Source: Candidatus Omnitrophota bacterium (GTDB taxonomy: Bacteria > Omnitrophota > Omnitrophia > Omnitrophales > Aquincolibacteriaceae). From it: a stretch of DNA of 39,135 nucleotides. Below, one piece after another: positions 12,101 through 27,100 of this stretch (position 1 is the first letter of the stretch; every line of letters begins with the position of its first letter). The DNA lies in NCBI GenBank assembly GCA_903884815.1, contig CAISGE010000040.1, forward strand, positions 1-39,135. The letters run 5' to 3'. Below the pieces are notes generated by a model. That model had not been told where the DNA came from. It saw nothing but the letters and a program-made list of their open reading frames with translations, and did not search any database. Position numbers and translations under genes: made by a program.

Positions 12101-15100
12101 GGAATCGGCCCCCGGAGTCGGGAAGCCCGCGGCGCGGCTGACGGGCCTGAGTAATGAGAAGTACCGCCTGCCGGTGAACGAGGGCCTGGCCAATCTCGAG
12201 ATACAGATGATCAACGTGACGAATGAGCTGCATAGTGATGAAGTCGATTCGAACGCGCTGGTAGATCAATATGCCGCGTTGGTCAGTCTTGGCGATTACA
12301 TTGAATCCCTTGTGCGCATCGTTGAAAAGTGGAGAGAAGAGAGAGAGAGCCGCGGGGGGAACAAACTTGAGATCACGTCGAACTCCGCGTTCGGGAACCC
12401 GGTGACGACGGAGAGTTACGCTCAGCAGGTTCAGGAGCTTAAAGAGAGCCTGGTTCACATTTATTCCAGCCTCAAGGATGTCAAGAATCAGTTGCGCCAG
12501 CGCGGCGTCGATTATGAGAAATTGGCGAAGAAAACGGCGAATCTGAAAGGGGCCGCGACGGTGACGATCGATGCGGCCGCTGCCAAGGATCCCGCGGTCA
12601 TGCGGGCCTGGGTTCAGCAGCAAATGCTCGCCGTGAACGCCAAGGAGAACTGGCGCTGGATCGCGGGGGCGTCCTCCGGCGGGTTCCTCGATAGCCCGTT
12701 CACCAGTCCCACTGCCAAAAAGCACCTGTCCAACGTGGATCATATGATGACGATCCACCCGGAGATCAATCCGGCGGAGCTTCTCCATGACTATCAGGGC
12801 GCCAAAATCGAACTTCTGGTTCATGAAGCGAAGTACCATAAGGATGCCGAGACGAAGAACGCGATTCTGGACTACGAGGTCAAAGCCCTTCAACTTGAGC
12901 AGGAACAGGCCGCGTTGAATCTATTGGCTCCCGAAGAGAAAGCGGACCTGACACGCCTGGTGGGATTGATCGCGGCGGGCCAGAGGACGTTCGAGGCAAC
13001 GAAAGAAGAGATCAACAAGAACCGCGATTTAAAGTTCAACCACGCCCGGCGCATTGCCGAGTTGAAGATCTCCGTCAATGAGGCCAAGTCGAATCTGGCC
13101 AGAGCCCTCGATGTCAGCGTGTCCGATATTTTCCTTTTTCAGGAGGAGAGCCGTCAGGAAGACAAGAGCGCGTACATCATTCACCAGGGCAGTGTCCTGG
13201 CCGAGGCGCTCCGAGACGGAAAGCTAAATCTGGAGGATTACACTGAAAGCAGCGATTACAAGAGATCCCAGGCCCAGCTCGCCACGCTTGTGATCGAAGC
13301 CAAACAGATCCTCGGCAACCTGACCAAGTTCGGCATTACGGCCGGCCGCGTGAACGGCGAAAAGGAGCTGGTCCTGGACAAAACTTTGACGTTCTGGGGC
13401 GGGGATACCGTTCTCAATAAGGAGATCAACGAGAAGCGGCAAAAGCAGTTGATCGATGCGGTCCGGAAAATGGACCAGGACGCCCGCATTCAGTTATCGG
13501 AGATTTTGATTAGCTTTCTGGCGACGGCCGAGCAGGCGCTCCTTTACGGGGATGCCTTGATGGACCTTCGGTCGCAGGACGCCAAAGTGATGATCGAGTC
13601 AGGTCTCGCCATGCGCATGGGCCTTGATTTCACGCATGATTACAAGAGTATGGAAACCCGTGTGGCCCGTGAAAATGTCGCGGCTCTTTATCAGCACGAG
13701 CAGATCCGCATTAACCTCCTCAACTTCATTCGAATGAAAACACCGAATATCGACCCGGAGGCTTTGGGTTTTGGTTCTCCTATGAGCGAAGCCTCGCAAG
13801 TGAAGTTGAACGAGCGGCTCGCTGCCCGTAAGTTCAAGGCCGAGGAGATCCCGGAGAAAAAGATCTTAAGGAAAGATGTCGCCTGGGGCCCCAACCAGAA
13901 ACTCGAGGTCCTCACGGGGAACGAAACTGTGGATGTTCAGTATATCGATGCGGCGAAGGCAAGGATGACGGCTCAAGGGGTCACGAAGATGGATCCCCTC
14001 GCCGTGAATGTCATTGCCAACAAACTCCGCACGGAGGATGAGAAGCTCGGTCTCATGGAATCGGCGGGTAAAGAGGCGTGGCTCGATGATACCCAACACT
14101 ATATCGAGGTGGATCGAGCGAACAAGGTGCATGTAAAACTTCTCGAATCAAATGACCCGAAGAAGTCTGAAACTATGGCGGATTCGTGGGGCGTGGTGAA
14201 CGGGGGAGTTGGGATCACGACTATCATCGCAAACCAGGCCGTTGAAGATACGGGCTATAGCTACAAGGTCACAGGTTTCAGCGAGTTTTTCGCGCTCCTC
14301 AAAAACGCCTACGATACGCCGACTTTCCGTGCGAGCGTGGGGATCACAGCTGAAGGGAACGATGGAAAAGCGGCGGTGAGAGCGTGGTTTGATGACGTCT
14401 TCGTCAGCCTTCCCCAAGTCCGGCAGACCCTCAATCACTACTATCGCCCCAGCGGCGTGCTTTTCAGTATGAATGATCCCCAGGAATATGGCGTGATTCT
14501 GGCTTATGCCATGAGCGCGAGACTCGAGAACATGCGGGTCGAGGATATGATGCCCGTTGACCCGGCGAAATTCACAGGTGATGCGAAGCAGTTGAAGCTG
14601 GAAAATGAGAAAAGGGCAGCCATGCGTGAACGCGTTGAGAGCCAGGCTCAGAAATTCAATCTCAACAACCTCTGGTTCCGTGTCCATGAGCACAAGCTGC
14701 CGCTTGACAAGCTCAAAAACTACAACATCTGGAAGGCCGGCGGCTATCACGCAATTGTCTGGGGCGACAAAAAGAATGCCGGAATGCCGGACGAGGCGAT
14801 CGCGCTCAGCACTCAAAAAGATCCTTCCATGCGAAGTCCCTGGTCGGACGCTCAGGCCGCGAACCAGTTCTTCTTCCTGCTGGGTATTGATCCGAAGGAG
14901 TGGCCCGTCATCGCTTATTCCGTGTATGACCTGATGGAGATATTGAATAACATTCCGATGCACACTGACGATTATCTGCGGGATCATTCACCCGGCGCTT
15001 TCCGTGCGCGAATGATCCACGAAATGCTTCTTAAGAATGAATCCCTCAAGGCTGATGACCCCAACAAAATGACTCGGGGGAATAAGAATCCCGAAAAAGA

Positions 15101-18100
15101 CATTGATGTCTGGGAAGCCCGTATGAAGGAGACCATCGAGTCCGTCAAGCGCGGGATCAAAGAAGGCCGCGCGATGGGCCTTCTGAAAGATCTGCTTTAC
15201 GGAACCCACATTGAAGACGCGGGTGAGCGCAAGGCTTATCAGGACCTGCCGCTTGACAAACGCCTGAAGGAACTCAAGGCCACGCTGAAGATCACTCTTA
15301 ACTTGGGCCGCGAACTCTCTGCCGCGGGGCCCGCCGCCGGGAAAGCAACGGCCGGTCTTTCCGGACGCAGCACGAACCCTATGAACCTGAGCGCGAGGGA
15401 TTTCCTGTTTACCATGCCCGCAGAGCTCACCCTGATCGGGGCATCCGAGGCTGCGACGCATTCAGCCGCCACGGGAGGCCAAGAAGCGTCGGCCCCTGGG
15501 AATAGCGCAACCTCGACTGAATCCACTTCGACTAGCGGAACCTCGACTGAATCCACTGCGACTAGCGCAACTACGGAAGTGAAGCCTGAGAGCAAGGCGC
15601 CGGAAAGAGAACCGGCTGCGAAGCCGGAAAAGGCTGTTGCCGGGGAATTTTCCTTCAAGTGGGCCGAGGACAGCGGGCCGGATACCCGGAATATCGAGAT
15701 CAAATTACTGAATGGCCGTGTCGTGCAAGCCACTGAATTTCGGATCTTTCAGACGATCGACGGAGAAAGCCGCCAGGTCGCCAGCATCAAAGGCAACGGC
15801 TATCTCCGTGCCACACTTCCCGGTCTTGATTGGGGAACGAGTTTTGTTACGCCGGGTTGGACCGAGGCGGACGGGGGCCAGGGCAAATATCATCACAATA
15901 TGAGGATCACAAAGCTTGAGGTCAAACGGGCAGCCGACGGGTCCATGTTCCTTACCGGCGCGATGGAGGATGAGACAGGAAATCTTGTCGCTGACGATCT
16001 CGTGATCCTTCCTCCGTCAACCGTGATGGATCAGAAAGGGGATCCTGTCTCAGGGGATATGTCGGTTTCCTTTACGCTCCGGGCTAAACAAGCCATCCAG
16101 CTCACAGGACTCAAGCTGATGCAGTTCAGCTCGAATAATATCGGGGATGTCCACGACGCCAACGGTCTTGCGGTGGGTGAAAGAACAGTTCCGATCGAAA
16201 ATAAAACAGGGCTTGTGGCCAGTGCTTCCATTCCGGCCGCAGGGCAGTGGATCACCCTGAAAAACGCGAACATGGAACGGTATATTCCCAACGCGGCGAT
16301 CCGGATCAATGAGCCGGCTCAGGCCCTCGCGCAGGGTTATGTCGCCCAATCAAACGATCCGAATGCGGATAATGTCGGGGCATGGGCCGAACCCGAGCCG
16401 GGCACGCTCAAGAGCGCCTATAATCCCGGGGACGTGGTCCAGCGCGTCAAAGCCACGCTTCGCGTCCAACCGCCCGAGCATGAAAAACCCCTGCCTCCCG
16501 CGGGCGCCCCCAATATCCTTACGGATGATCAGGAAGGAGAACAATTCGGTCTTCTGATGTCGATCTCTAGAGAGTTGGCCCGTGGCGGAAAAACGAGGAA
16601 GGTTTGGGAAAAATTCGTTGATAGAGATGGAAAGCCTGCGGGCGAGACGCTGAAAGAGCGGGAAGATGCTCTGGAGAGGATCCGTCTTCTGTTCCATGTC
16701 ATGCTTACTCCGCGAGGAAATGAGTTGATCACGAACTATATGGCACAAACCGATGCGACAAAGTCGTTTGACGCATCGTCGTCCCGTCAAAAGATCGGGG
16801 ACAGAATGACCGTGGCTAGGGATCTGGTCGAGAAATTCGAAGCTGAAAAGAAGGAGGAGTTGGGTTCCGAAGCGCTCAAAGTTGGCGCAGAAGATTTTCT
16901 GGATTTCGGCCGGGCCACGTTTGCCCGTCGCATCGCGATATTTAAGGCCGCGAATAATCCGAGCAGTCTCGCGGGAACTAAAGAAGAAGTGGAAGCCCTG
17001 AAGAAAGATGGGGGGTGGAAGGCCTTGGGAGAGTCAGCCCCGAAGGCATTGAGAAAATCGGGGGTACCTATTAGCGATAAAGCCGCGGAGTTCATTTCGA
17101 AGAACCTGGAGAAGTTGGCTATATATGAGCTGGAGAATCAGGATTCTCACTTGACGCGGTCCCAACTGCCGAGCATGGACGAGGCTCTCCTTGCGATCCG
17201 AAAAAATCCGAAATCCCGAGACCTTGATCCCGTTTCGTATTTAATAATGCTCCGCGATGTCCAGACAGCGAACCAGGCTGAAGGCGCTACTCTATCAGCT
17301 GAACTAGCTCAGGGCGAGGCTTTGACCTCGAAGCAGCCCTTCTGGGTCCACAGTAAAGAGACACAGGCTGTGAGGAAGATTGTCGGAGTACATGAGGGGG
17401 CAGGCGGCCTTCGCGATAAACAGTATGATTTTAATAAAGCGTCGTCCTGGCTCCGGGAGCTTGCCAACTATAACGAGCTCGACGCTCAGGATCCAGGGAA
17501 GACGCTTGAGGCTATTCATCAGAGGACCTATGCGGAAATGTATTTGCAGTCATTTTACATGCTCTATCACCTGCGTGATGATGGCACTCCGGCAAAGATG
17601 GACCAGGGTCAGTTGGCCTCGAAAGCCCGGCTTATTCTCGGTTATCCCGACTGGAAGGCACAATTGTCCCGATATGCTTTTGAGATCAAGCTGGAAGGCT
17701 TGGCAGCGTTGAGCGTCAGCGGGCGGATGACAGAGGACAATCCTTACAAAGACTTGCTGCCGTCTCTGAGCCAAATGTTCCTGGAGGAACTTAATTCGAT
17801 CAACGCAAAATATAAATTCCGGGAAGGGCATGAGTTTACTCCGGAAGAGGCCCGTAAGATCCTGGTGGATCTGTTTGAAGATCGCCGGTCCGGTTTGTCA
17901 TCCCTGATCGTCAAGTATGTCGAGTTAAAGCATCCGCATCTTGAGGAAGACGATCGTTCACCAGTCGTGATGGTATCGAACTATCTGAAAGATTTCGCCT
18001 TTATGCAGGCGGTTAATATTCTTCAGCACAAGAATACTCTTTCTCTTGAAACCGTTGTCGGTGAGATCCGAAATGCGCGGCGCGGATATGAGACGATCCA

Positions 18101-21100
18101 GAACAAGAATGCGGTGATCCGGGAGCATTACCGGGATCCATGGAATATGGATTACCGGCCGTTGCAGGTTCTTAAGGAAAAACAGGGCGGCTATGACTTA
18201 GGCGATTTGAGATTTCTCAGAAAGTCCTTTACGGCCAAATTCGAAGATGTGCTGCCCGGTAGTTTTTTGTTGGATTCTCAAGGAGAAGATCAGATCCACA
18301 ACGATGAATGGTGGCTTGGATGTTTTGCTGCGATCGATAAAATGCTAGGGGATGGAGCCTCCGAAAATTCGCGGATGAAGGCGCGATATGCCTTTGAGGA
18401 TTTTGTCAAGGCGGCTCATAGCGCTTTCGTTTTTACGGGCCTTCCGGAATCACTCGAAAAATCAGTTGATGCAGACACTTACGATCTTTTTACAAAAAAG
18501 CTTTTCGCTTCGACGGATCCCGAGCTGAGGGCCGTCGTTATTAAATTTTTGAAGGACTCCGAGAAGGATGCGGATCTCGATCTTGAGAAAGTTCTCAACG
18601 GCCGGAAGATGACTCCGGATCTTTGGATGGAGATCATGGTGCATCAATTCATTAAGAATTACAAAGAGTCGGTCGACAGGCGCGAGAAGGTGGGTGCTTC
18701 CAGCATTCAAAATGAGAGCCAAGCCGTAAGTCAGCGGATCCGGGACTACGAAGGAGCCAATAAAGCCCGGGTGGTCCGCGCCGCGGAAGCGATTGCGAAG
18801 GGGGGATCTCTTGAGGAGGTCCGGGATGAAAATCTGAAGGTCCTGAAGGTGGAACCGACACGACTCGGACCTGTCGCAAGAGGTTTTGAAAAAGAGTTTG
18901 GCCTGCCCGTGGGCGGTTTTGCGCAAGCTATGGGGGCATTGAGTCAGAAGGATTGGAAAATGCTTGAGGCGGAGGCCAGGGAAGAGGGTTTTCACCCTGA
19001 GGATGTTCTTCTTACGCAGTTCCTGTTGCGTCCCGTGCTGGGTCAGATCCATTTTGAGATCTATGGAGAGAAATTGGATCCAGATAGCACAGCCGATACG
19101 ATCCAGATGGATCTGTGGGGGCGAGAGATCCTGAGCCGGTGCGAGATTCAGGAAGAAGCTTATCGGGTCGGTGGAGCGCGTTTTCGAATGAAGGATCTCA
19201 AGGCCGAAATCGAACGCTTTAGGCAAAAAAAAGAGTTGGCTTTTACGTTCGCGGAAGGTATGCGGACGCTTGGGTTCAAATGGGGAAGCGATCGGGAAAT
19301 GGAATCTGAGGCGAACCGTGTTGGAAGCGATGCGGTCAACAATTTTTTGAGTAAAGCATCCCTGGAGTTATGGATCAACACCGCGCGCGGCTTTTTCTCG
19401 GCCAAACCTGCCGAAGATCTAAAAGATCCACAAAAACGGAATAGGGCCATTTTGGAGGCGCTGAACAAGGCAGATTCTATATTGGGCTATGGTATTGCTG
19501 CCAGCGTTCCAAAGACGGTATTAGACGATGATACGGTGCTTACGGCTTGGGAAGGTCTTTTTGGAAAATGGATGAAGGACCCTAGGACTCAGGGTTCGCC
19601 CTTTGGGATCCTTCCTGCGGGGCTAAAGTCTGACGATCCGGAGAGCGCCGATTACAATTATGATTATTTTGTTCGCCTTGTGAATGAGTCGCCGGCGAAG
19701 CGTCTGTTGTACATGTTGAAGACCGGCAAGTTATTGGAGTATGGGTTCGAAACTGCTCTGGAGGAAAAAGGTTCTAAGATCCTTGAAGAGATCAATGATG
19801 AGATCCGGAAGAGGGTGGTCAGGAAGTTTCATATCGATGGCGGGCTGAGCGTTGCCGGGCTTTACGATTTCCATCAGCGGTATTTGAATACCTACCGCTA
19901 TTTACTCAATGAGGCCTATAAGTCCTCCCATCAATCCTGGCGGGATGTGTCGGATAAGATCAAAAGGCCTTCGCCCCTTTTTGTGCTTCTCATGATGGAT
20001 CAGTCCATTTCGGATCCGGCCCAAAGGATCGGGATATTGGATGTATTTAGAGAAAAATTAGGTATGTCCGCCGTTGAGGTTCGCGAAAGAGAAGAGGTCT
20101 ATGCAAGTCTTCTGGAAGGTGCCAACAGCCGGCTCAATAAAGCTATATTTGACAAATTTTCTGCTCCGCCCGAAAGCGAAAAGAGTTGGGTTTCCCGCAC
20201 TCTGGATCCTGCTAAATACGGGCTAGGGATGATGCTGTGGGGGGGGTATATCCTCGGGTTTTTGCTGGCCCTGAAGATGGTTCTAAAAAAATGGCGTGAA
20301 TTCTTTCTGCTTCAGGGTCCGGCTTCCCAGCCTGTTGCGAAAAGGATCTCCCGCTTGGGGCTTGTGAAAATGTTTTTTGGCGAATGGAACCGCAACAATA
20401 TTGCTGGAACGGCAGTTGTGATCATGTTGGGACAATTGATCCCTTGGAAAGTGGCTCAGATGTGGACGGGCACCGGAGCGTTGGATTGGATGTACCTGAT
20501 CCTTATTTGGCAGATCGCATACTTCAGTTTTGCTCAGGCCTTGGCGAAATTCCGTTACACCGTCGTGTTCGTTTACAGCTTTCTCGGGCTTTTTTTTCTG
20601 GGTGAAAAGACTCTCGGACTTCCCTGGTATTCCTCTATCGTTCGTGGCGCTCTGGACTTTTTTCATGAGTATCCCTATCAATCATTTGCTTTCGGGGGGC
20701 TCGTTCTCGTGTCGGTTCTTTTAAAGAAGATCGGCAAATGGAATCGGGCTTATTATCGGGTTCCCGTCAGCAAGGATAGCCCACGGGCTGGGCAAACAGC
20801 AAAAATGGGGCAGCCCTTCGACGATACTGTTCAGGATATTAAGGATCTGATCGCAAGAGATGATCACTTGTCGATGCCGATGCCAGAGCCTTCCAAGATG
20901 ACAAAACGTTCTGAGACGCGTCAGACAGGCGTCGAGCTTCTTAAGAGTACGCCGGTCAATCAATCCCTTGCGGAAACTATCACGCCTTGGGTCGCTGAAA
21001 ATCAGCGTGACAATGTGACCATGATGCTCGGGAACTCTGAAGTTCCGTTGCGATTGCAAAATCTCCATCCTATTCTCGTGAATAAAATGCCCTCTCCTTC

Positions 21101-24100
21101 GGACTGGGCGAAAAGTCCCGAAACGCTTAAAAAAGTCTCAGACCTTGCGGAATTCCTTGGGGCGGTTTTGAAGGGGGTCGGGACTAATAATTATTCCGGG
21201 GTGCTTAGCACGGCCTTTCTCAACAGAATGAATAATCCTTCCGAGTTAGAGTCGGGAGAAATCGCGGCCATGTTTATTGTCGATAGATTCTTCGAGGATT
21301 TGAAAAAGCGCGGACTTCCTGCTGAGTATCTCGACGCATTAGCAGATCGGTTCTGCATCATCACTGCCCCCGGCTCGAGAAAACCCTCCTATACTTTGAT
21401 GATGGGAGAAACCGAGCTTGTGGGAATAGACGGGTTGTCGGGAGAATTTTCTTTTGACGGCCCGGCACACAGACTGATAGGGAGCGATCACGAGGTCGAT
21501 CTGATAAAGGCCCTGTTTTCTGAGGAGGACGGTCCGATCGTTGATTATTTGTTTAAAGAGAAGATACGGGTTCTTTTGGGGCCGGCTGCATTACGGAAAG
21601 AAGCTATTGCGGATGAATCCGATCCGAAGGGGAGGCATGTCCTTTTTTTCGGTAACGAGGCAGTTCAAGTGACCCCCACGGGATTTAAACAAGAGCCTTT
21701 GGAAGGTGAGGTAGAGGAAGACCCTGAAGACAGATGCTATTATCACACCATTATCCGCGTTGCGAAAATGCAGGACGGTACTTACAGGACTGTCGGTGAG
21801 AATTGGATGACCGCGCGGGAACAGGTTGAAACGGATGAGGCCAACGATGCTTGGGTCGCAGAGGCTATTTCAAGGGGTGAGAAAAACCCGACGCATCCTA
21901 TGCGGAAGATATTGCCCTATAAGATCGAGAAGCGGGGAGATGTTTTATATCGAGAGGGTCATAGCGAACCCTTGCCTAAGGAACTATATCCGCAAGTGTT
22001 GACCGTTAAAGATCGGCATGGGGAAGTCCGCCATTTCCTCCCTCAGGTGTCCGTCCAGCAAACGCAGGATCAGGGGAACTTTCCCGAAGCTGATTTCTTG
22101 CCGAAGCTAGCCCGAGCGCACTCAGAGAATCCCTTGGTGGGAGCTTTTCAACCGCTGCTGACTTATCCTCTCGCCGAGAAGGTCACCTTTTATATGGTGG
22201 ATGGAACTGAGGCTCAAGCAGAAACGGGGGGTGCCGGTGAGTATGATGATCAGGAATTGGAGGTTAAGCGTCTGTTTGGAAAGTATTCGATTACCTCGCT
22301 AAATATGGCGCAATTAGCCTTGCCAACCCAGGCTTTTCCCTGGGGTGGATACTATTCCAAGCTGCTGCTGCCGCATCTGATGCGTATTTTTGCGAACCAA
22401 CTGAAAAAGGAGATCATCCGCCGGAAGATCGAGGCCATTCTTGACCACAACGACACGGCCATGATCAGGACTGTGGGTATCACGGCGGAATTGGAAATCG
22501 TCTTACGAGAAGAACGTGCGCAGAATCCGGATCCTGACAAAAGAAAAGTCTGGCAAGATGTGCTGGGGAGGCCGAATATTCACAAAGGTCTTTGGAAAGC
22601 ATCCAAGAAATCGGGGGACTGGTTGCCGCAGGCAGTTAATAAAAGCTTCTCGACGATGACTCGGACAGAGTGGCAGGCCTGGGTCGATTTGAAAGTGCTG
22701 AATCATGATACCTTTCGCTATATTAACGGCGAAGACGAGCATATGTCGAATAACAGCGCGGAAAATGCCGCGATCTACAAGTGGGTCGGACGTAACTTTG
22801 ATCGGATCTCCAGCCTTTTTTCGAGTGATGCTGATGATGCGCGTTTCATTGGAACGGAAAAAGAACTTATGAGTATTACCGCTCACGCGCCTGTGCGGTG
22901 GGAAGACTTTGCTTTTAGCCCGTTCGCCCGGTGGAAGGCCTTGAAAAAGATGTGTGACGAGGCGGAAAATCCGGCGCCGACGAGTCCCGAGGCGGAGAAT
23001 CCGGTGCCGAGAAAATGGTGGCGTAAACTTCTCGGGAAATTATTTCCCGGTTTCAGGCATGTGGATCCCCAATACCTCAGGGAGAATCCCGGAGAACTCT
23101 CGTACCTCGTTTCTGCGGGGCTCGTTGGCGAGAACGGGGCGGCTGGATCGAATGACGATAGGCAAGCGTATGAAAATCCGCCTCAGGACGTAAAGTGGTT
23201 GGAGAATGATAAACTGTCCAAAATGCACGAGGAGACCTCAGGATCGTTCACGAATTTTCAAGCTCAGGCTATGTCCCATGGGCATCCCGATAGGGGCATG
23301 AGAAGCACTTTCCGATGGCTTTTAGCTATTCTTTTAAGTTCGGGGATGGGAGCCTATGGCTTTGGGGGAGTTTCCTTTGTGCAGCTTGCCGCCGGAGAAT
23401 CCGCCGTGATCCTGGGGGTTCTGCTTATGAGTTCCTTCTTTGGGAAGTTTACGGGGAGGCTTCGGACGATTTTTCATTGGCTCAAGAATAAGGCTTTCCG
23501 CCCCGTCATAGCTTCCGTGTTACCTCAGAACCGGGTGGGGGACGCTTTATCGACCGCGATGGCTGTGATCCTTTCGAGCGTTTTCACACCAATCCTGACG
23601 ATGCTTCTCTTGCCATATGACCTCGGGCGATGGGGCGGGCAGATCCTGCATTCCTCGATCCTTCTCATCGGCAATTTATTTCATGTCGAAAAAATGATCA
23701 GTGTTTTCTCCGATTGGATCTATGTGGTCATGGGGCCCTATGCTTATTTGCGGTCATTGCCGAAGCAGATATTGCATGATCTTTTTCATGATTATTTGTT
23801 TGTTATCGCGAATGTTGTCAACGGCTTCTACATAAAACGTTTATGGGACCATATCACCGGATACCATCCGGATCGGGAGCGTTACTTTCCCGGCTTCTTT
23901 GTTCCGAGCGAAATGGCTCCTGCGGAACCCCAACCGGAAGCTCCCCCGATCGCTTATCACATGTTCAACAACCGGCTGATCGCTATTTCCATCGGACTTG
24001 TTCTTGGTTACGCGCTTGCTTTGAAGGGGGTGGATTGGAGGGGAGAGCATGCGAGCGTTTTGATCGCGTGGGTCCGATGGGGCGGTGCTATTGTGATACC

Positions 24101-27100
24101 GCTTATTTTAGGCGTCCACTTTTGGCTGAGAGGTATTGTTATGCAGAAGGAAAAGTTGACTTTTGATCTGACCAATACCCGGCTCGGCAATGTTGATATT
24201 TTCCTTAGCCTGTGGGATTTGATCCTGATCAGCCTTGGAGATTTCTTCCGCATGAGAGTTGCCGTGAAGTTCACGTCAAAAGTCGATGGCCAATATCCGG
24301 ACAATGTTTTGCTTCTCAAAGAATCTTCACCCGAGATGATGGCTCTTACAAGGGATACTTTTGTTCTGGGCTTCAAGAAATATGCTGCGGCGAGTGGGAT
24401 ACAGGCTGTCGTGATCACGGGATTGATCAGCGCGACCATTCTTTTGCTCGGGTTGCCTTTAGCCGGGATCCTGGGTGCCACGATGACTCCAGCTTGGTTT
24501 GCTTTGATCCTGACCCTTGCTCAACCTTTCCTCTATGCGATTCCATTATCGTTTGCGGGAGCCTTTGAGATCAGAAAAAAACTGGCGATCTTTCTTCACT
24601 GGGCCATGGGGGCCTCCGGGATTGCCGCGACTTTGATTTTTATGATGTCGAAATGGGGACAGTACTGGACCGCGGCGGTGCTTAGGTCGTTTTCGGAGGG
24701 CATGGCCCTGCCTCAGTATGCGCAGGTAGCGCAGGGTGATACCGTTTCAGGGGTGGGGATGGTGATGCGCGGCGTTAGTAATTTCACGGCGATTTATCTC
24801 AACTTCTTGACCTATGGAGAGGCGCTCGTCGGGCTTGGTGCTATTCTCGTTTCAGCATTTTTGTTGTTGGGTGGCCGGAAGCTTGTTGAAAGACCGGTGC
24901 CGAAGGCACACAAGATTCGGGTGGCTGCCCCTGCAGTGGCCGAGGTATCTGAGCCACTTGATGATGCTGCTGATGATGATGAATCGCATGACCGTTCTGA
25001 AAATCGTTCTGAGGGACCAGCTCTTTTGACGACTGATGATCTGATGAAGCTCTACCTTTATGGAGTAGGTGACGGGGTTTCTTCTTTGTACACAATTGTA
25101 GCGAGGAGTCTTGCCGTCGAGAGAATCGCGCCTTTCCAATTGATTGGAATTACCCTGAAGGAGAAACGGGAAACTAAATTTTTTGACAGGGTAGGCGGTG
25201 CCCTCCAAACAGTCCAAGATCTTCAAAAGGTAGGCATCGACAACTATATCGTGCCGAAAGGCGAGCCGATCAAAATATACTATGACTGGTCCTGTGGCAA
25301 AATCCGAGTGCTTGAACAGAATGAGCATCCTGACAATGATCAGTTGTTCGAGGAGATCCGTGGATATTTTCCTCATGCCCGGAATCATCCAGATTTGTTT
25401 CTTGGCGCGGGGGGGCGTTACGATCTTGCAATTGAAGCAATTGAGGCCGCTTTGCCGAATTTGGAAGCCCGGGCCAAAGCGGACTCCGCGAATGGAGACA
25501 CGAGATTTGAGCTGGATCTCAAAACGCTACGCGCGTATCGTGATGATCTGGCAAGACCCCTTTTGCTCGATTATCGCCAGCTTGATATTCTTAAATTGCT
25601 CCAGTTCGAGGACAAAGATGAGATCCTCGATCTGCAAGAAATGTATCCGGACCTTCACCTGAGAATGGGTTTTTTGCAGAATTTATCTTTGGATCATTAT
25701 AATCAGCCGCAGCATGAGTTCCTGCGCAGGATATTTACAGGCCAAGAAGCGAGCTATGCCGCGATACGCCGCTATCTGAGCCGTCGCGCTTGGCAACTCA
25801 GGCTCAATTTACGAGCAAGGCTTGAGCTCGTACCCCATGTGGATGAGGCGGTTAAATTCGACCAATTTATCACTTGGATGCGGCTCCAGGCGCTCGGCTA
25901 TGCTAAGCGCCTCAAATTTCTAAATCTCGAAGTGCGAGAGGTCCCCAATAGCAGGGGAGAATTTGATGGTGAGAGGCCATTGTTCTATGTCTTTCCGCTT
26001 GCTAAGCGTTTTGAGGGGCAGGAGAAAACCCCTCATGCGGTAGCCGAGAGCATGAAGGACGTTTTTGAGGCAATTACTTTAAAGGTCAAGGACACGCGGT
26101 ATTCTCTAGCCGATGTGAAGGAGTCCGTCATTGAATTGCTGAACGATGGATTTTATGATCCTCGAAAAGGGCCTGATTCCTTGCAGGATGCCATCACTGC
26201 CGTGAATGGTTTTACCGGTTCGGATCAGGAAATTCGGGATCAGATCGCGTGGAAGCTTGGGGAGTGCATGTATGAGAGCATTGCCGGCACGACAGATCGG
26301 TCCCAGGGGACGCTCTGGGGTTGGGTCTCGGGGAGTGGCGCAAGGAGTGCTTTTGAAAATGCTGCATTGAGAGCTCAACGGCTCTATGATAGCCTTCTCC
26401 CTGAATTTTGGTCGCGGGAGAATGCCCGGGCCAGGAAACGCGAAGACTTGGCGAAAGGTGAGCTGGTTGCGGCATTGCGGGAGGTGAACGATGTTGCGCC
26501 CCCGGATACCGTGGAAACAGCGGAGAGGCCGCTCATGTTGCGTGATAAGAGGAGCCTGTTCAAGGCGGCCCTTTGGTGCGTGGGTTTGGCCACTGAAGAT
26601 CTGCCGGAGAAATTGCGTTTACCCGGGATGGATCTTCGGCGACCTATCCGAGACAGACCTGCTTATGATCGTATGGATGAACCGTTCCTCAGGGTGCGTG
26701 AGAAATTGGTGGCGTATCTGAAAGCCCTCCCGGAGAGCGATGCGGTTTATTATCTGGGTCTGCACAATCGCTGGTCGCGGGGTCCTCGCAGTCAAAGACA
26801 CGATCTTCTTGAAGTGACAGAAACAACTGTCGATGAACTGTTCCGTCGTTCCGAAACGCGCAGACTTCTGACGCGCGAATTGATCGAGGACAACGGGATG
26901 AGCGGGGAGAGTGACGGGGTGACTCCTTTTTATGAGCTGATAGAGAGAAGTTTCCGTAAAGAGGGGGTCGATATTTCCCAGCTAGCGTCAGTTAGTATAG
27001 GTTCGGAGAAATTTGGTTTCCAACGGGGCTCTGTCCACAATGTCGGGGATCTCGCAAGAAAGGGAATCACGAACAAGATTGTACCTGCAGGAACGTCTGT

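Noticed and set aside
24955-24985. GAT/GCT triplet run (DDAADDDE) as a microsatellite of interest
   Set aside because: Short acidic linker; common and uninformative.
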